This document shows, piece by piece, positions 25,765 through 36,552 of a stretch of DNA of 64,000 bases. The DNA lies in the NCBI GenBank assembly GCA_008638375.1, contig CM018031.1:4674562-4738561 (forward strand). The letters are read 5' to 3'. The translations under genes and the position numbers were made by a program. This DNA comes from Nyssa sinensis. Its lineage: Eukaryota; Streptophyta; Magnoliopsida; Cornales; Nyssaceae. The notes below the pieces were generated by a model that was not told the origin of the DNA, made no database searches, and was given only the letters and a program-made list of their open reading frames with translations. The stretch's first letter is position 1. Each line of letters opens with the position of its first letter.

Positions 25765-27581
25765 ATGAAAACGCCAAGCAGCCCAAACCCAATTTTCAAT
25801 CACCCAATTCTCCAACTCCTACAGCAATGCAAAACCTTGGACACCCTCAAGCACGTCCATGCACAAATGATCACAACAGGTCTCATCCTCCACACCTACC
25901 CTCTCAGTCGCATCCTCCTTTTATCCTCCGCCGGTAGCCTCCTCAACCTACGCACTCACCATCTTCAACCAAGTCTCCAACCCAACAATCTTTCTCTTCA
26001 ACACCCTCATCTCTTCCCTCGGCCACCCACCAACACAAAGACCACTTCCACAGTTGCCTTCTCTCTCTATACTCGCATTCTCACTTGCACCACCCTCAAA
26101 CCCAATAACTACACCTATCCATCTCTCTTCAAGGCTTGTGGATCGCACCCTTGGCTCAAGTATGGTCGAGCACTTACATACCCATGTCTTGAAATTTCTT
26201 GAACCCACCTATGACCACTTTGTTCAAGCCTCACTACTTAATTTTTACTCCAAGTGTGGCAAAGTGGGGGTTTCAAGATATCTTTTTAATGAAATTAGCC
26301 AACCTGATTTGGCCACTTGGAACTCTATATTAGGCTGCTTATGCTCAGTAATGCTAGTGTTAATTGTGTTAATGCCACTAGCAGTGATGATACCAGTTTG
26401 TCATTAGAAGTTCTGTTTTTGTTTAGTGATATGCAAAGGTCTCTGATTAGGCCTAATGAAGTTACCCTGGTGGCACTAATTAGTGCTTGTGCTGATTTGG
26501 GTGCACTCAGTCAAGGTACATGGGCACATGCTTATGTATTAAAGAACAATCTTAAACTAAATCGCTTTGTGGGTACGGCTCTAATCGAATTGTATGCAAA
26601 TTGTGGTTGTCTTAGCTTGGCATTTCAATTGTTTGATCAGTTGCCTCAAAGAGATACATTTTGTTACAATGCCATGATTAGAGGGTTTGCAATTCACGGT
26701 TATGGGCATCAAGCACTTGAACTTTTTAAGAAAATGAGACTAGAAGGTTTAGTTCCTGACTGAGGATAACAATGGTAGTTACAATGTTTGCTTGCTCACA
26801 TGTTGGGTTGGTGGATGAGGGTTGCAAGCTTTTTGAGTCCATGAAGGATGTTTATGAGATTGAGCCAAAACTTGAGCATTACGGATGCCTAGTGGATATC
26901 CTAGGTAGAGCTGGGCAGCTTAAGGAAGCCAAGGAGAGGGTTCAGACCATGCCATTGAAGCCTAATGCAGTATTGTGGAGGTCTTTACTTGGGGCAGCAA
27001 GAGTTCATGGAAATTTAGAGATAGGTGAAGTTGCACTCAAGCACTTGATACAATTAGAGCCAGAGACTAGTGGGAACTATGTGCTTTTATCAAACATGTA
27101 TGCAAGCATTGACAAATGGGATGATGTGAATAGAGTAAGGAAGTTGATGAAAGATCATGGAGTTAACAAGATGCCGGGAAGTAGCTTGGTTGAGATCAAC
27201 GGTGCCATGCATGAGTTCCTCATGGGAGACAGAACACACCCACAATCAAAACAAATATATATGAAGCTTGAAGAGATGTGCAGAAAGTTACAAGAACGTG
27301 GTCATAAGCCAAAAACCAAGGAAGTGTTGTTTGACATAGAAGAGGAGGAAAAGGAAAATGCACTCTCATACCACAGCGAAAGGCTAGCAATTGCTTTTGC
27401 TGTTATTGCATCTGACTCCAGTGTGCCTATCCGGATTATAAAAAACCTTCGGGTGTGTGGTGATTGCCATGAAAGTACTAAGCTCATTTCAAAGATATAT
27501 GAAAGAGAAATCATAGTAAGAGATCGTAATCGGTATCATCATTTCAGAAATGGGACTTGTTCTTGTTTGGATTATTGGTAA
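25765..27581 (+). pseudogene. PPR-DYW protein gene, frameshifted
   Basis: PLS-class pentatricopeptide repeat protein with E, E+ and DYW domains, a family that acts in organellar RNA editing. I place it as the counterpart of Arabidopsis At5g43790 by its N-terminus (QCKTLDTLKHVHAQMI) and repeat order. The start is ATG 25765; the upstream GTG is not a plausible plant start. The frame changes near 25940, 26050, 26165, 26332, 26350 and 26762, yet each segment reads as good PPR sequence (TIFNQVSNPTIFLFNTLISS, HVLKFLEPTYDHFVQASLLN, NAMIRGFAIHGYGHQALELF). After 26772 there is an intact 269-codon frame with E/E+ and the DYW deaminase: HSERLA (the HxE zinc/catalytic motif), CGDCH (the CxxCH motif) and terminal LDYW. 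It is intronless. Either a pseudogene or a real gene with assembly indels. Confidence 0.85.
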
Positions 27582-27846
27582 TGCTAGCTTGCTTTGTGAT
27601 GTTGTACTTCAGATTGAATGAAAAAATGTTAAAATGTATTTATAAGGTTTTGTTTGTTTGGTTTATATGTGTGTTTTTTTTCATCTTTTGTGTGTATTTT
27701 CTTGTGAATATGTATTTATTAAAATTCATTAACATATAACTTTGATGTATGTAGAATTGCAATGTGGAGAGTAATTGTTAGGGAATTCAATTGAACATTT
27801 CGAGAGGTAATTATTCTTTAAATGAATACAAATGCATTATCAGAAC
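27582..27846. other. PPR 3' flank
   Basis: AT-rich, presumably 3' UTR and spacer. No feature is supported. Confidence 0.4.
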
Positions 27847-28113
27847 ACAGTGGTCACGGTGGTTCAGTGGCTTGGATTAGTAGCCTAAGGGCCATGGTAA
27901 GTATTAGAGGTCAAACAATGGGGAGAGTGGCTATTTAGGGCCGCCTTGAAATCTCAATACTGTTTGGTTCCGGTTGAGGACCCATGGAACCCAACTCAAG
28001 ATGGGTTCAATGTACCTTAATATTGCAATTGACTTCTATCATTTCCTTATTTTCACTCTCAGGTACTGATCTGGGTAGGCTTTGTTACAGAGACGTTGAT
28101 TCAGATAAAATAT
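27847..28113 (+). mobile_element. SINE-like repeat, copy 1
   Basis: About 265 bp, matching 44356-44621. Near its 5' end it has TGGTTCAGTGG, a good tRNA-type Pol III A box, and about 45 bases on AGAGGTCAAAC, a weak B box. The 3' end is GTTGATTCAGATAAAATAT. Size, internal promoter order and dispersal fit a tRNA-derived SINE. Target duplications were not resolved. Confidence 0.5.
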
Positions 28114-28518
28114 GCACCAATAGAAAGAAAGAAAAGAAAGACATGATAAGTTCAGTTTCAGTCTAATGCGAACATGTTACCTGACCAAATATAAACTAGA
28201 AAATGAGCAACTCGACACTAGATGGGCAACCATTCCCTAATCCCTTCTCGCCAAAAGAAATTTCTCTCAAACCCGTTTAAATTCCATGATAAGCAAGGCG
28301 GGGTGGGTTTTCATCGGAGTTTTTATTTATTTTTAAATTTTTATTTATTTATTTTATTAAATTAATTATAATTAATACATTTCAAACAAAATATTACATG
28401 TATTAAAATAAAAAAAATATACATGTTAATAGAAAATTAGACTGATATTATTTTTTTTTTTTCAAATATATAACTTGATCAAGTTTGTATAAACTTCTAA
28501 TAAGTGAATAAAAATTAT
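28114..28518. other. Intergenic, nothing recognised
   Basis: AT-rich spacer with a poly-T tract near 28450. Confidence 0.4.
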
Positions 28519-28939
28519 GATAAATTACACTGACCTCTTTTGAGGTTTCTGATAATTAAATGGACCTCTCCTGAAATTTTTGAAATGACATTGACTTTTC
28601 AGTCTAATTTTAATTCAAAATGACAAAAATGAATTTCATTTTCATTTTTTTAACTTTTTTTCATGTTCAAATAAATATTAAATAAAATATTTTTTAATTG
28701 AAAAAATATAAGTTATTTATCTTAATTTTATTTTTTATATAGAAGGAAAAAATATCTTTGAAAAGGTCAAAATTTAAAAAATTAAATGAAATAAATACTT
28801 TTGTCATTTTGAAAGAAAAAAAAGTTGAAGGAGAAGTCTTTGTAGTTTGTTAATAGGAAATGTCAGCGTCATTTTAGAAATTTTAAGAAATATTTTTGTA
28901 ATTATAAAAAATTTCAGAAACGATTAGTATAATTTATTC
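28519..28939. mobile_element. Terminal-inverted-repeat element (GATAAATTACACTGACC type)
   Basis: Roughly 40-base imperfect inverted ends: GATAAATTACACTGACC on the left and GAATAAATTATACTAATCG on the right when read on the minus strand. Between them is non-coding AT-rich DNA of about 340 bp. Such ends are common in plant MITEs, possibly Mutator-type; the superfamily is not proven because the target duplication is unclear. Confidence 0.5.
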
Positions 28940-29109
28940 TAAAAAGTATCATTATAATTATAAATATTGATTATATAATACAAATTTTTTTATTATTTTA
29001 TTTTATATAATCATCTATATCAAATTTTAATGAAGTAAGATATAACTTCTTTTTCATTAAGGGAGAGGCATGTCGGGTACTTAACAGACGAGCTAAATTG
29101 TTACTCCCC

Positions 29110-29262
29110 TGACTGCAACAACCCCTGGCCTACCTTACGTCAAGTAAGCAAAAACTAACAGTGAAAACTGGCTGATTGAAGGTGGCTTCAAGGTTTAAAA
29201 CCAGTCAAGTTATCATGATGGTCATGATCAGTTCTGATTGTCCTTACGGAACTAACAAGGTG
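29110..29262 (+). pseudogene. ATP sulfurylase exon fragment (relic)
   Basis: About 150 bases align with exon 2 of the ATP sulfurylase gene further along (53530-53665). Matching stretches include ACCCCTGGCCTACCTTA, AAACTGGCTGAT, CCAGTCAAGTTATCATGATG and ATGATCAGTTCTGATTGTCC, covering the region that encodes APGLPYVEE through [10 protein letters not shown] in the functional frame. Small gaps and stops break the frame. No flanking exon similarity was seen, so this is a relic of a gene duplicate or captured fragment, same strand, about 24 kb upstream of the gene. Confidence 0.75.
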
Positions 29263-29489
29263 AAATCGTTTATTTGTAAACATGGGTGGAATTGGATCTA
29301 AGGGATAACAAGGGGGGTCATATCACCTTCAAAGGTTTGGAAGATCAAAATTTTTTAACTGTAATTTTGCTAATTTTTTTTATAAAAAAATAGTAATTAG
29401 CTCTCAAATTTATTGAATTTCGAACGAATCCTTTGCAAAATTTTAATATATACAATTTTGTTCTCCAATATGCCTCTGATGGTTGTAAA

Positions 29490-29720
29490 TATGAAGTATT
29501 TTTTTTTTTTGGTAATTGAAGGAACAGAAAAAAAACAAGGAAAAACCTAGGGAGCCTTAGAGTGAGCAACAGAAACACAATCAGCCAAGAGAAGAAGCTG
29601 CTGGATTCCTGGCGGGGCGACTTCAAGGAGCATTGGGCAACTCCTCCATTTGCTAAGTAGTCCGCACATATATTGGTTTCACACGATGCAAATTTTTTCC
29701 CATCAGACTTGCAGTCTTCA
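29490..29720 (-). mobile_element. Non-LTR retrotransposon (LINE) remnant, RNase H end
   Basis: On the minus strand the frame contains ETNICADYLANGG, which fits the conserved NxCADxLAxxG stretch near the C-terminus of the RNase H domain in plant L1-type elements. It is followed by a short hydrophobic tail. No reverse transcriptase is nearby, so only a fragment remains. Confidence 0.45.
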
Positions 29721-30993
29721 ACCGTAATGTATATGAAGTGTATTTAAATCACATGTTAAGATCCAAATATAACGCTAAACAGCGGCAGGAGGGACTTGGA
29801 TCAATTTTAATGTACGTGTCATTTGATGTATTAATTTTAAAATTTATCATTGATATAAAATATATCACTCTAATGATGTGTTATTTAGCTTGTTAAAAAA
29901 ATGAAATATCATTTTTAATACCATATTAAGCATTCAAAGTAGTTAATGTTATTTTATGACATTTATAGAATATAATTTATATATGTCAAATAAAGGTAAA
30001 TTCACATCACTTTATCAAAAAAAATGTCAAATAGAGATGGAGTTTATACTTTTTTATCAAATAAAAATAAAAATAATTGTAGTGCTAAAAATTGAGATTT
30101 TAGAATTATTAAAATTTGGATTTTTTTGTACTCTTAACTATCAAATTATACAATTGATCAAATTTAACATATGCTCTTAAGACAGTTCGAGTTAAGCCAA
30201 CGTCAATGCAAATTAAAAATAAAAATTATAAAATGAGGGAGCCATATGAGCGTCGTCCCGGGTCAATTCGTACAGGCATCTTATCGTCTACCATTCTCTC
30301 CCTCTCTCTCTCTCTCGTGAAGTCTTTGCCAGTCAACTCAACCATGTACAATATGGGTCTCACAGTCATCTTGACCAACATGCTCAAGCAGGGGTTGCTT
30401 TGACAGTCTTCCTGAGCTAAGAGTATACACACACACACACACAAACACACTGGTATAATAGTTATGTGTTAGCATTTGATTCTGATTTGGTGGGTTTTTC
30501 TTGAGTGGCCACTTCCATTTGTGTTCTATGGTTAAACTTGAGCATTATTTGTTATTTTTTTTTCTCTATATTCTGACTTAAATGAGATCAGGCAGCTGTC
30601 CTCATGAACATTGTTTTTTATGTTTTGCCCTGAAACTCACAAATTCGTCTCTCGTCATAGTTTAATTTTTCTCTTGGTTTGTCAGATTATGGCTTTCTCT
30701 TTCTTGAGGAAAAAAATTGTATATTGTTAAGGATCATCAGTTTTCTGTTTATTTTAAGGTTGCATTTTGGTCTTTGGTAAGATTCTTGCTTGTATCATTG
30801 TGATTTTTCTTGCTCACTTGAAACCCTTGGTGTGTGTATACACACACACACACACAAATATATACATACACACACATAAAAACCCTTGGCATATTTGAAG
30901 CTTAATCTTCAGATGCGGAGAGTGATTAGCTTGTCATAGATACAGACCTAAACACACATTATTATTGATTTTGAACATTATAAAATATACACA
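29721..30993. other. Intergenic DNA with CT and CA microsatellites
   Basis: Contains a CT run (30300-30317), CA runs (30428-30450 and 30840-30858) and a GC-balanced patch at 30236-30420. No gene is supported. Confidence 0.45.
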
Positions 30994-31241
30994 TGTTAGA
31001 TTTGGTGGAATAACATAAAAGAGATAAGAAATAGAGAAGAAAGAGAGAAGAGAGAGAATGGAAACTCAAAGGATTACATTGTATTAGATTGAATTAATTC
31101 TGAAACTAAACAAGAGAGCTCCTTATATAGGAGGGTTATGAGGTTGTACATGGAAAATATTAATAAAGGAAACAAATTATGAAACCCTAATCCTACTAGA
31201 ATTACACAATAATATATATGTGAACTATTATACTTCTAACA
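30994..31241 (-). repeat. 3' LTR of the Copia-type element
   Basis: 248 bp. It differs from the other LTR by roughly nine substitutions and by 11 extra bases near 31200 (TTACACAATAA), giving about 96% identity and implying a fairly recent insertion. Confidence 0.85.
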
Positions 31242-33374
31242 CCCCCCTCAAACTCATGGTGGGAGATAGACCAACTTGAGTTTGCAAACAAAAATCTCTG
31301 AAAATAAACAAAAATCTCTGAAAGTGGACAGTTAACTTGTTGGCGTTATAGTTAAAATGTAGATGTTACCCAAGTTGACATGGTTGTGGAGGTGGAATCT
31401 CGATAGAGTTAATGACGACGCATGGAAGCGCGGAGCTGGAACTGAAGGCGGCGCATGGAAGCGCAAATGATGGTGTGCATAGCCGATTCTGATGGCGCCG
31501 CATGGAAGTGTGTACCCGATTCTAAGTGAGCTGACCACATGACGAAACACTTAGTTGGTGGAGTTGAAAACTGTGACGTAACACGTTCCAAAGCTGGACA
31601 CAAGTGAGGTGTGGCTAGGCGACTGGACGTTGATTGAGAAGGATTGGTGGTGTTGGGATTTGGACAGTGGTGTGGTAGAGGTGGATGAGGGGTAGCGAAC
31701 ATTGTGGGTTTTGTTGGTGGTGGCGTCGGTTGCTGGGCTAGTGATGGTGAGAGTGGAGAGGACGACGGCATGACTGGAGGCTTTTGCGTGATGATGAGAA
31801 GATTCCGATGGTGCAACAGTGAGTGAGTTTTCTGATTGTCGCGGTGGGGCACCCATTTGGTGCATTGGTGGATATTTGTTTCTAGCGGTGGCAGCCATGA
31901 TTTTTGGCAAGGGACGGTGAGGAGCAGTGACATGGTCACGACTGAGCCGGATGGTTGATCGAATGTTGTGACTGCTAGAAATTCTGGGGACGGAGGGTCA
32001 GTGATTAGCTGGAGCAGTGAAGCTTCTGTGATGACGGTCGATTGCTGAATCTCAATTGAGGAGGCTCTGTTCTCTTGTTGGTTGACAGGCTGTGGCTGGT
32101 GGTGGTGGTGGGTGAGCGATGGCGCCCGACTATGGTTGGGTCGTGGCCAACGATATTGGTGATCTTGGTGGAGCTTTGACGTGGTGGTTGAGAGGCTGTT
32201 AGTGATGATCAACCGTGGTGGGTGGCGACAGGTGCTTGAGAGACAAGTCGCCAGCGATGAGAAGAATGGTGGTTATCTCTATGTTGACGTCGATGTTGGG
32301 TGATTGATGCTGACTGAGGCAATGAATCTGCTATGGAGTATTGATGATGAGGAATTGTTAAAAGAGTTGGTTAGATGGGTTGATGAGGTGATGATGAACA
32401 GGTGCTGCAAACAATGAACAGGGATGCGATGATGACGATGCTGGAAGGTGGCTGATTCTGACGATGACGAACAGGGATGAACGGTTGTAATGGCTACAGT
32501 GATGTTATTGGCTGATGATGGAGTTGGATTTAAAACAACTTCGGGCTGGGCAATATGAGCTGAAACAAGGCTGGGTTAACTGAACGGTTGGCTTGGTCTA
32601 TGGATATAAGGGGTTTGGGAATAAATGTGGGTCTAGGTACAAGTTACAAGGTCAGCTTGGATGGGCTTGCTATTGGTTTGGACCTGGTATATGAATTAAC
32701 TCAGATCGGGATTTTTTATTTTTATTTTTAATCTTCTGCAATAAGTTCCTGGGCTTTTCAAACCCTTCACGCAGCAGCGCTAAGTGATCGTTATGAGAAG
32801 AAACTTGCTGTTATTGAACCAGATTCTGTCACAGTGCACAGTAATGGTTGGCGATGAAGAGATGGGCCGAATCTGGACACGATGATGATGGAGCACTGCG
32901 ATGACGGTGGAGACTTGTGGCGACAAGTGCTCTAATTTGTTGAAAAGATGAACAGTTTACTGTGTTCTGCAACGGGCTTCAGATCTAGTGTGAAACACAA
33001 CGATGGCTGAGAGACGATGGCCAGTGGTATTGACCTGCGATGACGATCATGGATCGTGATAACTTGTTGCAATCTGATGGTCTTGGGTCCCTGATTGAAG
33101 AGCAACTGATGATGGCTGATGGTGATGTTGGGTGACAGTGGGTGAAGAATGAATGATGATGGTGGTGACGAACAACTTCAAAATCTGCAGATCTGGGCTG
33201 TGGTGTTGATGGTTCGTGGTTGTTTTGAACGTTTGATGAAGTTAATGGCGACTGCAGCGAGGATGATGAGGTATGATGATGTTGGACAGCGATGGTGATG
33301 ACCAAGCAAAAAAAAATTTAAATAGATGAAATAAAAACAATGAACATTAATGAAGGATAGTCGGCATCGAATTC

Positions 33375-33387
33375 GGCTCTAATACCA
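33375..33387 (-). other. Primer-binding site (tRNA-iMet)
   Basis: TGGTATTAGAGCC read on the minus strand directly follows the 5' LTR; one mismatch to the usual TGGTATCAGAGC. It fixes the element's orientation. Confidence 0.8.
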
Positions 33388-33624
33388 TGTTAGATTTGGT
33401 GGAATAACATAAAAGAGACAAAAAATAGAGAAGAAAGAGAGAAGAGAGAGAATGGAAACGCAAATGACTACATTGTATTAGATTGAATTAATTCTGAAAC
33501 TAAACAAGAGAGCTCCTTATATAGGAGGGTTATGATGTTGTACATGGAAAATATTAATAAAGGAAACAAACTATGAAACCCTAATCCTACTAGAATATAT
33601 ATGTGAACTATTATACTTCTAACA
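33388..33624 (-). repeat. 5' LTR of the Copia-type element
   Basis: 237 bp. It begins TGTTAGAAGTATAATAG on the minus strand and ends AAATCTAACA just before the primer-binding site. Confidence 0.85.
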
Positions 33625-33667
33625 ACACCATTGATATTTTTACAAGAAAGAATACAGGTAGGAGGGA

Positions 33668-36552
33668 TTAAACCCCTGACCTTGAGGGTGGGGACACTGC
33701 CCTGCTTCCACTTGGGCTGGAAGCCCTTGATAATTTCTGCTGCTTGAGATAGCTAAGAAAGGGCTTCTCTGGAAGAGGTATAAACTTGACTAGCAGACCA
33801 AGTGGCCAAGATACAGCAGCAATCCCAGTGCATGCGCCCCATTGCCCCCAATCCAACCTCTCTGTATCAGCAGCCCCTTTCAAGAATTCCACCATCACCA
33901 GCTGAAGAATAATGATTATCCCTATGATCGCCCAATACAATTTTCTCCTTTCTATCTCCTTAAAGACATTCTTTTCAAACTTCCTCATACTGAACATCAT
34001 AAAAACCTGGCAGAGAACAGAAATATTGAAGACCATTGTGTCTCTTACTTTGGCATTTACATGGAAGATTGATTCACCTTTGAAATGTATGGTTAGCATG
34101 ATGGCTATCTGATATAAACCTTGAGCCATTATGCTGGTCCACATAATGTTGGTGATAAATGGCGCATTTGGGTCAACACATGGCATCTGATGGAGCTCCC
34201 TTGTGGGCTGTTCTATGGTGAAAGCCAGAGCAGTCAATGTACCCACGATTAACTTTACCCACAGCAGTTGAAGCGTTGCATATGGAACCTCACCAGTTGA
34301 AATGGCTGTGATAATGTTGATTGTAGGGAGTTCAGCAGCTGAAACTGGTGTCACAAAGTCCATCACCAGAGAAGCAATACAAACAGTAAGCTGTAATTGT
34401 GTGAATATTTGGATATTGTTATATATGCCTCTGCCCCACCTCAAAGCTGTGACTACGGAATCAAAATTGCTGCCCAGGATCACAACATCTGATCTCTCGT
34501 TGGCCATATCAGTGCCTTGAATTCTCAGAGAGAGACTTATATCAGCTGCCCCGAGTACCTCTTCATCTCCTGTTCCATCTTCAATAACTGCAACCACATG
34601 GCCTTTCTGTTTCAAGCATTGGACCATAAGAAGCTTGTCAGAAGGAGAGGCTCTTGCCATCACACAAACTTTATCAACTTTCTCCATTCTCTCCTCATGT
34701 GTACAGGTTCGAAATTCTACTCCTTCAACTACTACATCAGTGGTGATGTCCTGGTTTGTCTCAATTATGCCGCATTCATTGGCTATAGATCTTGCAGTGG
34801 AAATGTCATCTCTGGTGATCATTTTGATTTTCACTCCAGCATCTTGGCAATCTTTTATAGCTTCTCTTACCCCGAGTTGACATGGGACTTCTAGACCAAC
34901 AAACCCTATCAACGTGAGACCGTCTTCCTTTAACTTTGGGTGCGATCTCAGCTCATCATTATCATCTTTTGGCATTTGTTTATGTGCAAATGCGATGCAT
35001 TGGAGGCCTTTAACTGCCATGCCTTCAATTACTTTATCTAGTTTCATCCTCGCACCATTATCAATGACTTTGATGGTGCCATTATCGTCTTCGTCACGAT
35101 AATGCGAACACATGGGTAGTATTACCTCTGGTGCCCCTTTCAGGTGCTCATGGATTGTGTTATCAGTCTTCTTCCTGATCAAAACCCCACTCCTGTTTCT
35201 TCTCTAAATTGAAAACTTCAAGAATGGTACATGTCCCACACAGTTCCTCTGTTTTCATGCCCAGGATGAACACCCCACTTATAAACTGCTTTATCGGAGA
35301 GTTCAAACACAGATCCTGAAGGGGCCTGATTTGTGTTCAAGCCAAATCCTTGATGCAGCAATTCAAGAACCTCTGATGCAATTTGAGAGGCAGCACATTC
35401 TTTGATATATTTTTGGCGTAGCCAAAACTCGGTTACCTTTCCATGGTTCAATCCGCCTGTTAGGTCTGTACAGATTACAGTCATGGAGCCAATTCTCTCA
35501 CAAGCTGAAAGTTTTTTCACTAAAGCCTGATCATCTGCCATTTTCTTGGTCGAGTAAGCAACAGTTATCCTGAAAACCAACAGCAAACCTTCTGGAATGG
35601 CAGCTGCTGCAATAACAACTGGGGTGGCTAGAATTCCTACTATTGCTCTTAACACATCACAGTTATTTGTCTTGCCACCAATGAACATCATATTTCCGTT
35701 CTTTCCATGTATATTCCCCATTGAAGTAGCGAGTCAACAGTACTACGAGAACCACGAAAGCGATGCTTAGTCCAGCCTTGGAAATAGATGAGGTCAGTTC
35801 CTCGAGTTTGACTTGTAAAGGAGTCTGTTCATTAGAGTACCTCATCTTGCTCCATGCTGTGTTCATTCCAACTGAAGTGACAAGCATTCTAGCATAACCA
35901 TTAGCAACTTTGGTGCCGACAAGCAAGAACGGATTTTGGATGAGATTGACTTCTACAAGGTCATTTTGCCCTGTCATGTCTGATTCATTTACCTTTAAAG
36001 AGTGCCCGTTCAAGTATAATCCATTTGCAGGAACTTGGTCTCCAATCTGCAAGCAAACAACATCTCCGACAACGATATCTGATACCGAAATATGCTGTTG
36101 TTGCCCGTTTCTTATGACATCAATCTGGATCCTGTTGCTGGCTTCGGATAATTTGTTGAATTGTCTGTTTGGCCAGGACCTATTTACAGCAGAGACAACG
36201 ATGACTAAAAGTAAAGAAACAAATATGCTTCCCCCTTCATGCCATCCTTCTTTAAGCCCATGCTTTTTTATGCCAAAACCAAGAGAGAGTGCAGCACACA
36301 CAAATAGGATGAGAATAATGGGATCTTTAAACACATCCAACATAAAATGTACGACCTTTGGTGGCTTCTGGTAAATGTTGGCACCAAAAGCTTTCTGTCT
36401 GCAAGCAATGTCATCAATATCGCCATTGATCCCATTCTCTGCATCACTTTTGAGGGCTAAAACTATAGCTTCAGTCCCCCCATGCTGCCGAAGTTGTTCC
36501 CTATTTCTCTCATTGACAAGCTTGGTGAGGCTTGACTTGGTGAGGCTTGATT
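33668..36552 (-). pseudogene. P2B Ca2+-ATPase copy 2 (ACA12/13-like), degraded and N-truncated
   Basis: Second of two head-to-tail autoinhibited Ca2+-pump copies. It starts at the equivalent of residue ~106 of copy 1 (QSSLTKLVNERN), so it lacks the N-terminal regulatory region, and it follows the end of copy 1 without a stop. Frame shifts near 35725, 35265 and 35195 split it. Beyond the shifts, key motifs are decayed: the phosphorylation motif DKTGT reads DLTGG (Asp kept, Lys lost), the hinge GDGTNDAPVL reads EDGTGDEEVL, and MITGDN reads MITRDD. A short in-frame insertion (PTINIITAIS) interrupts the region before the GEVP turn. The C-terminus is complete and ends SPPSRSGV. This copy is very likely dead. 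Confidence 0.9.
36521..36550 (-). repeat. 15-bp tandem duplication at the ATPase fusion point
   Basis: CTTGGTGAGGCTTGA occurs twice in a row, encoding SSLTK twice, just inside copy 2 next to the join with copy 1. Confidence 0.85.

Larger units (their letters stand above)
30994..33624 (-). mobile_element. Non-autonomous Copia-type LTR retrotransposon, complete
   Basis: Two LTRs (30994-31241 and 33388-33624) start and end with TG/CA. On the minus strand the order is 5' LTR (33624-33388), primer-binding site TGGTATTAGAGCC (33387-33375, complementary to initiator tRNA-Met as in Copia elements), 2.1-kb interior, polypurine tract ending GAGGGGGG (just above 31241), and 3' LTR. Flanks ACACA and ACACC suggest a 5-bp target duplication with one change. 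No gag, protease, integrase or reverse transcriptase motif occurs in the interior, so it must be mobilised in trans. Its minus-strand frames (31409-32212 and 32985-33305) are His/Pro/Ser-rich products of GATGATG-type low-complexity DNA, not recognised proteins. Confidence 0.85.

Noticed and set aside
31409..32212. 267-codon His/Pro/Ser-rich minus-strand frame
   Set aside because: Low-complexity GATGATG-type DNA inside a non-autonomous LTR element; no gag or other domain recognised.
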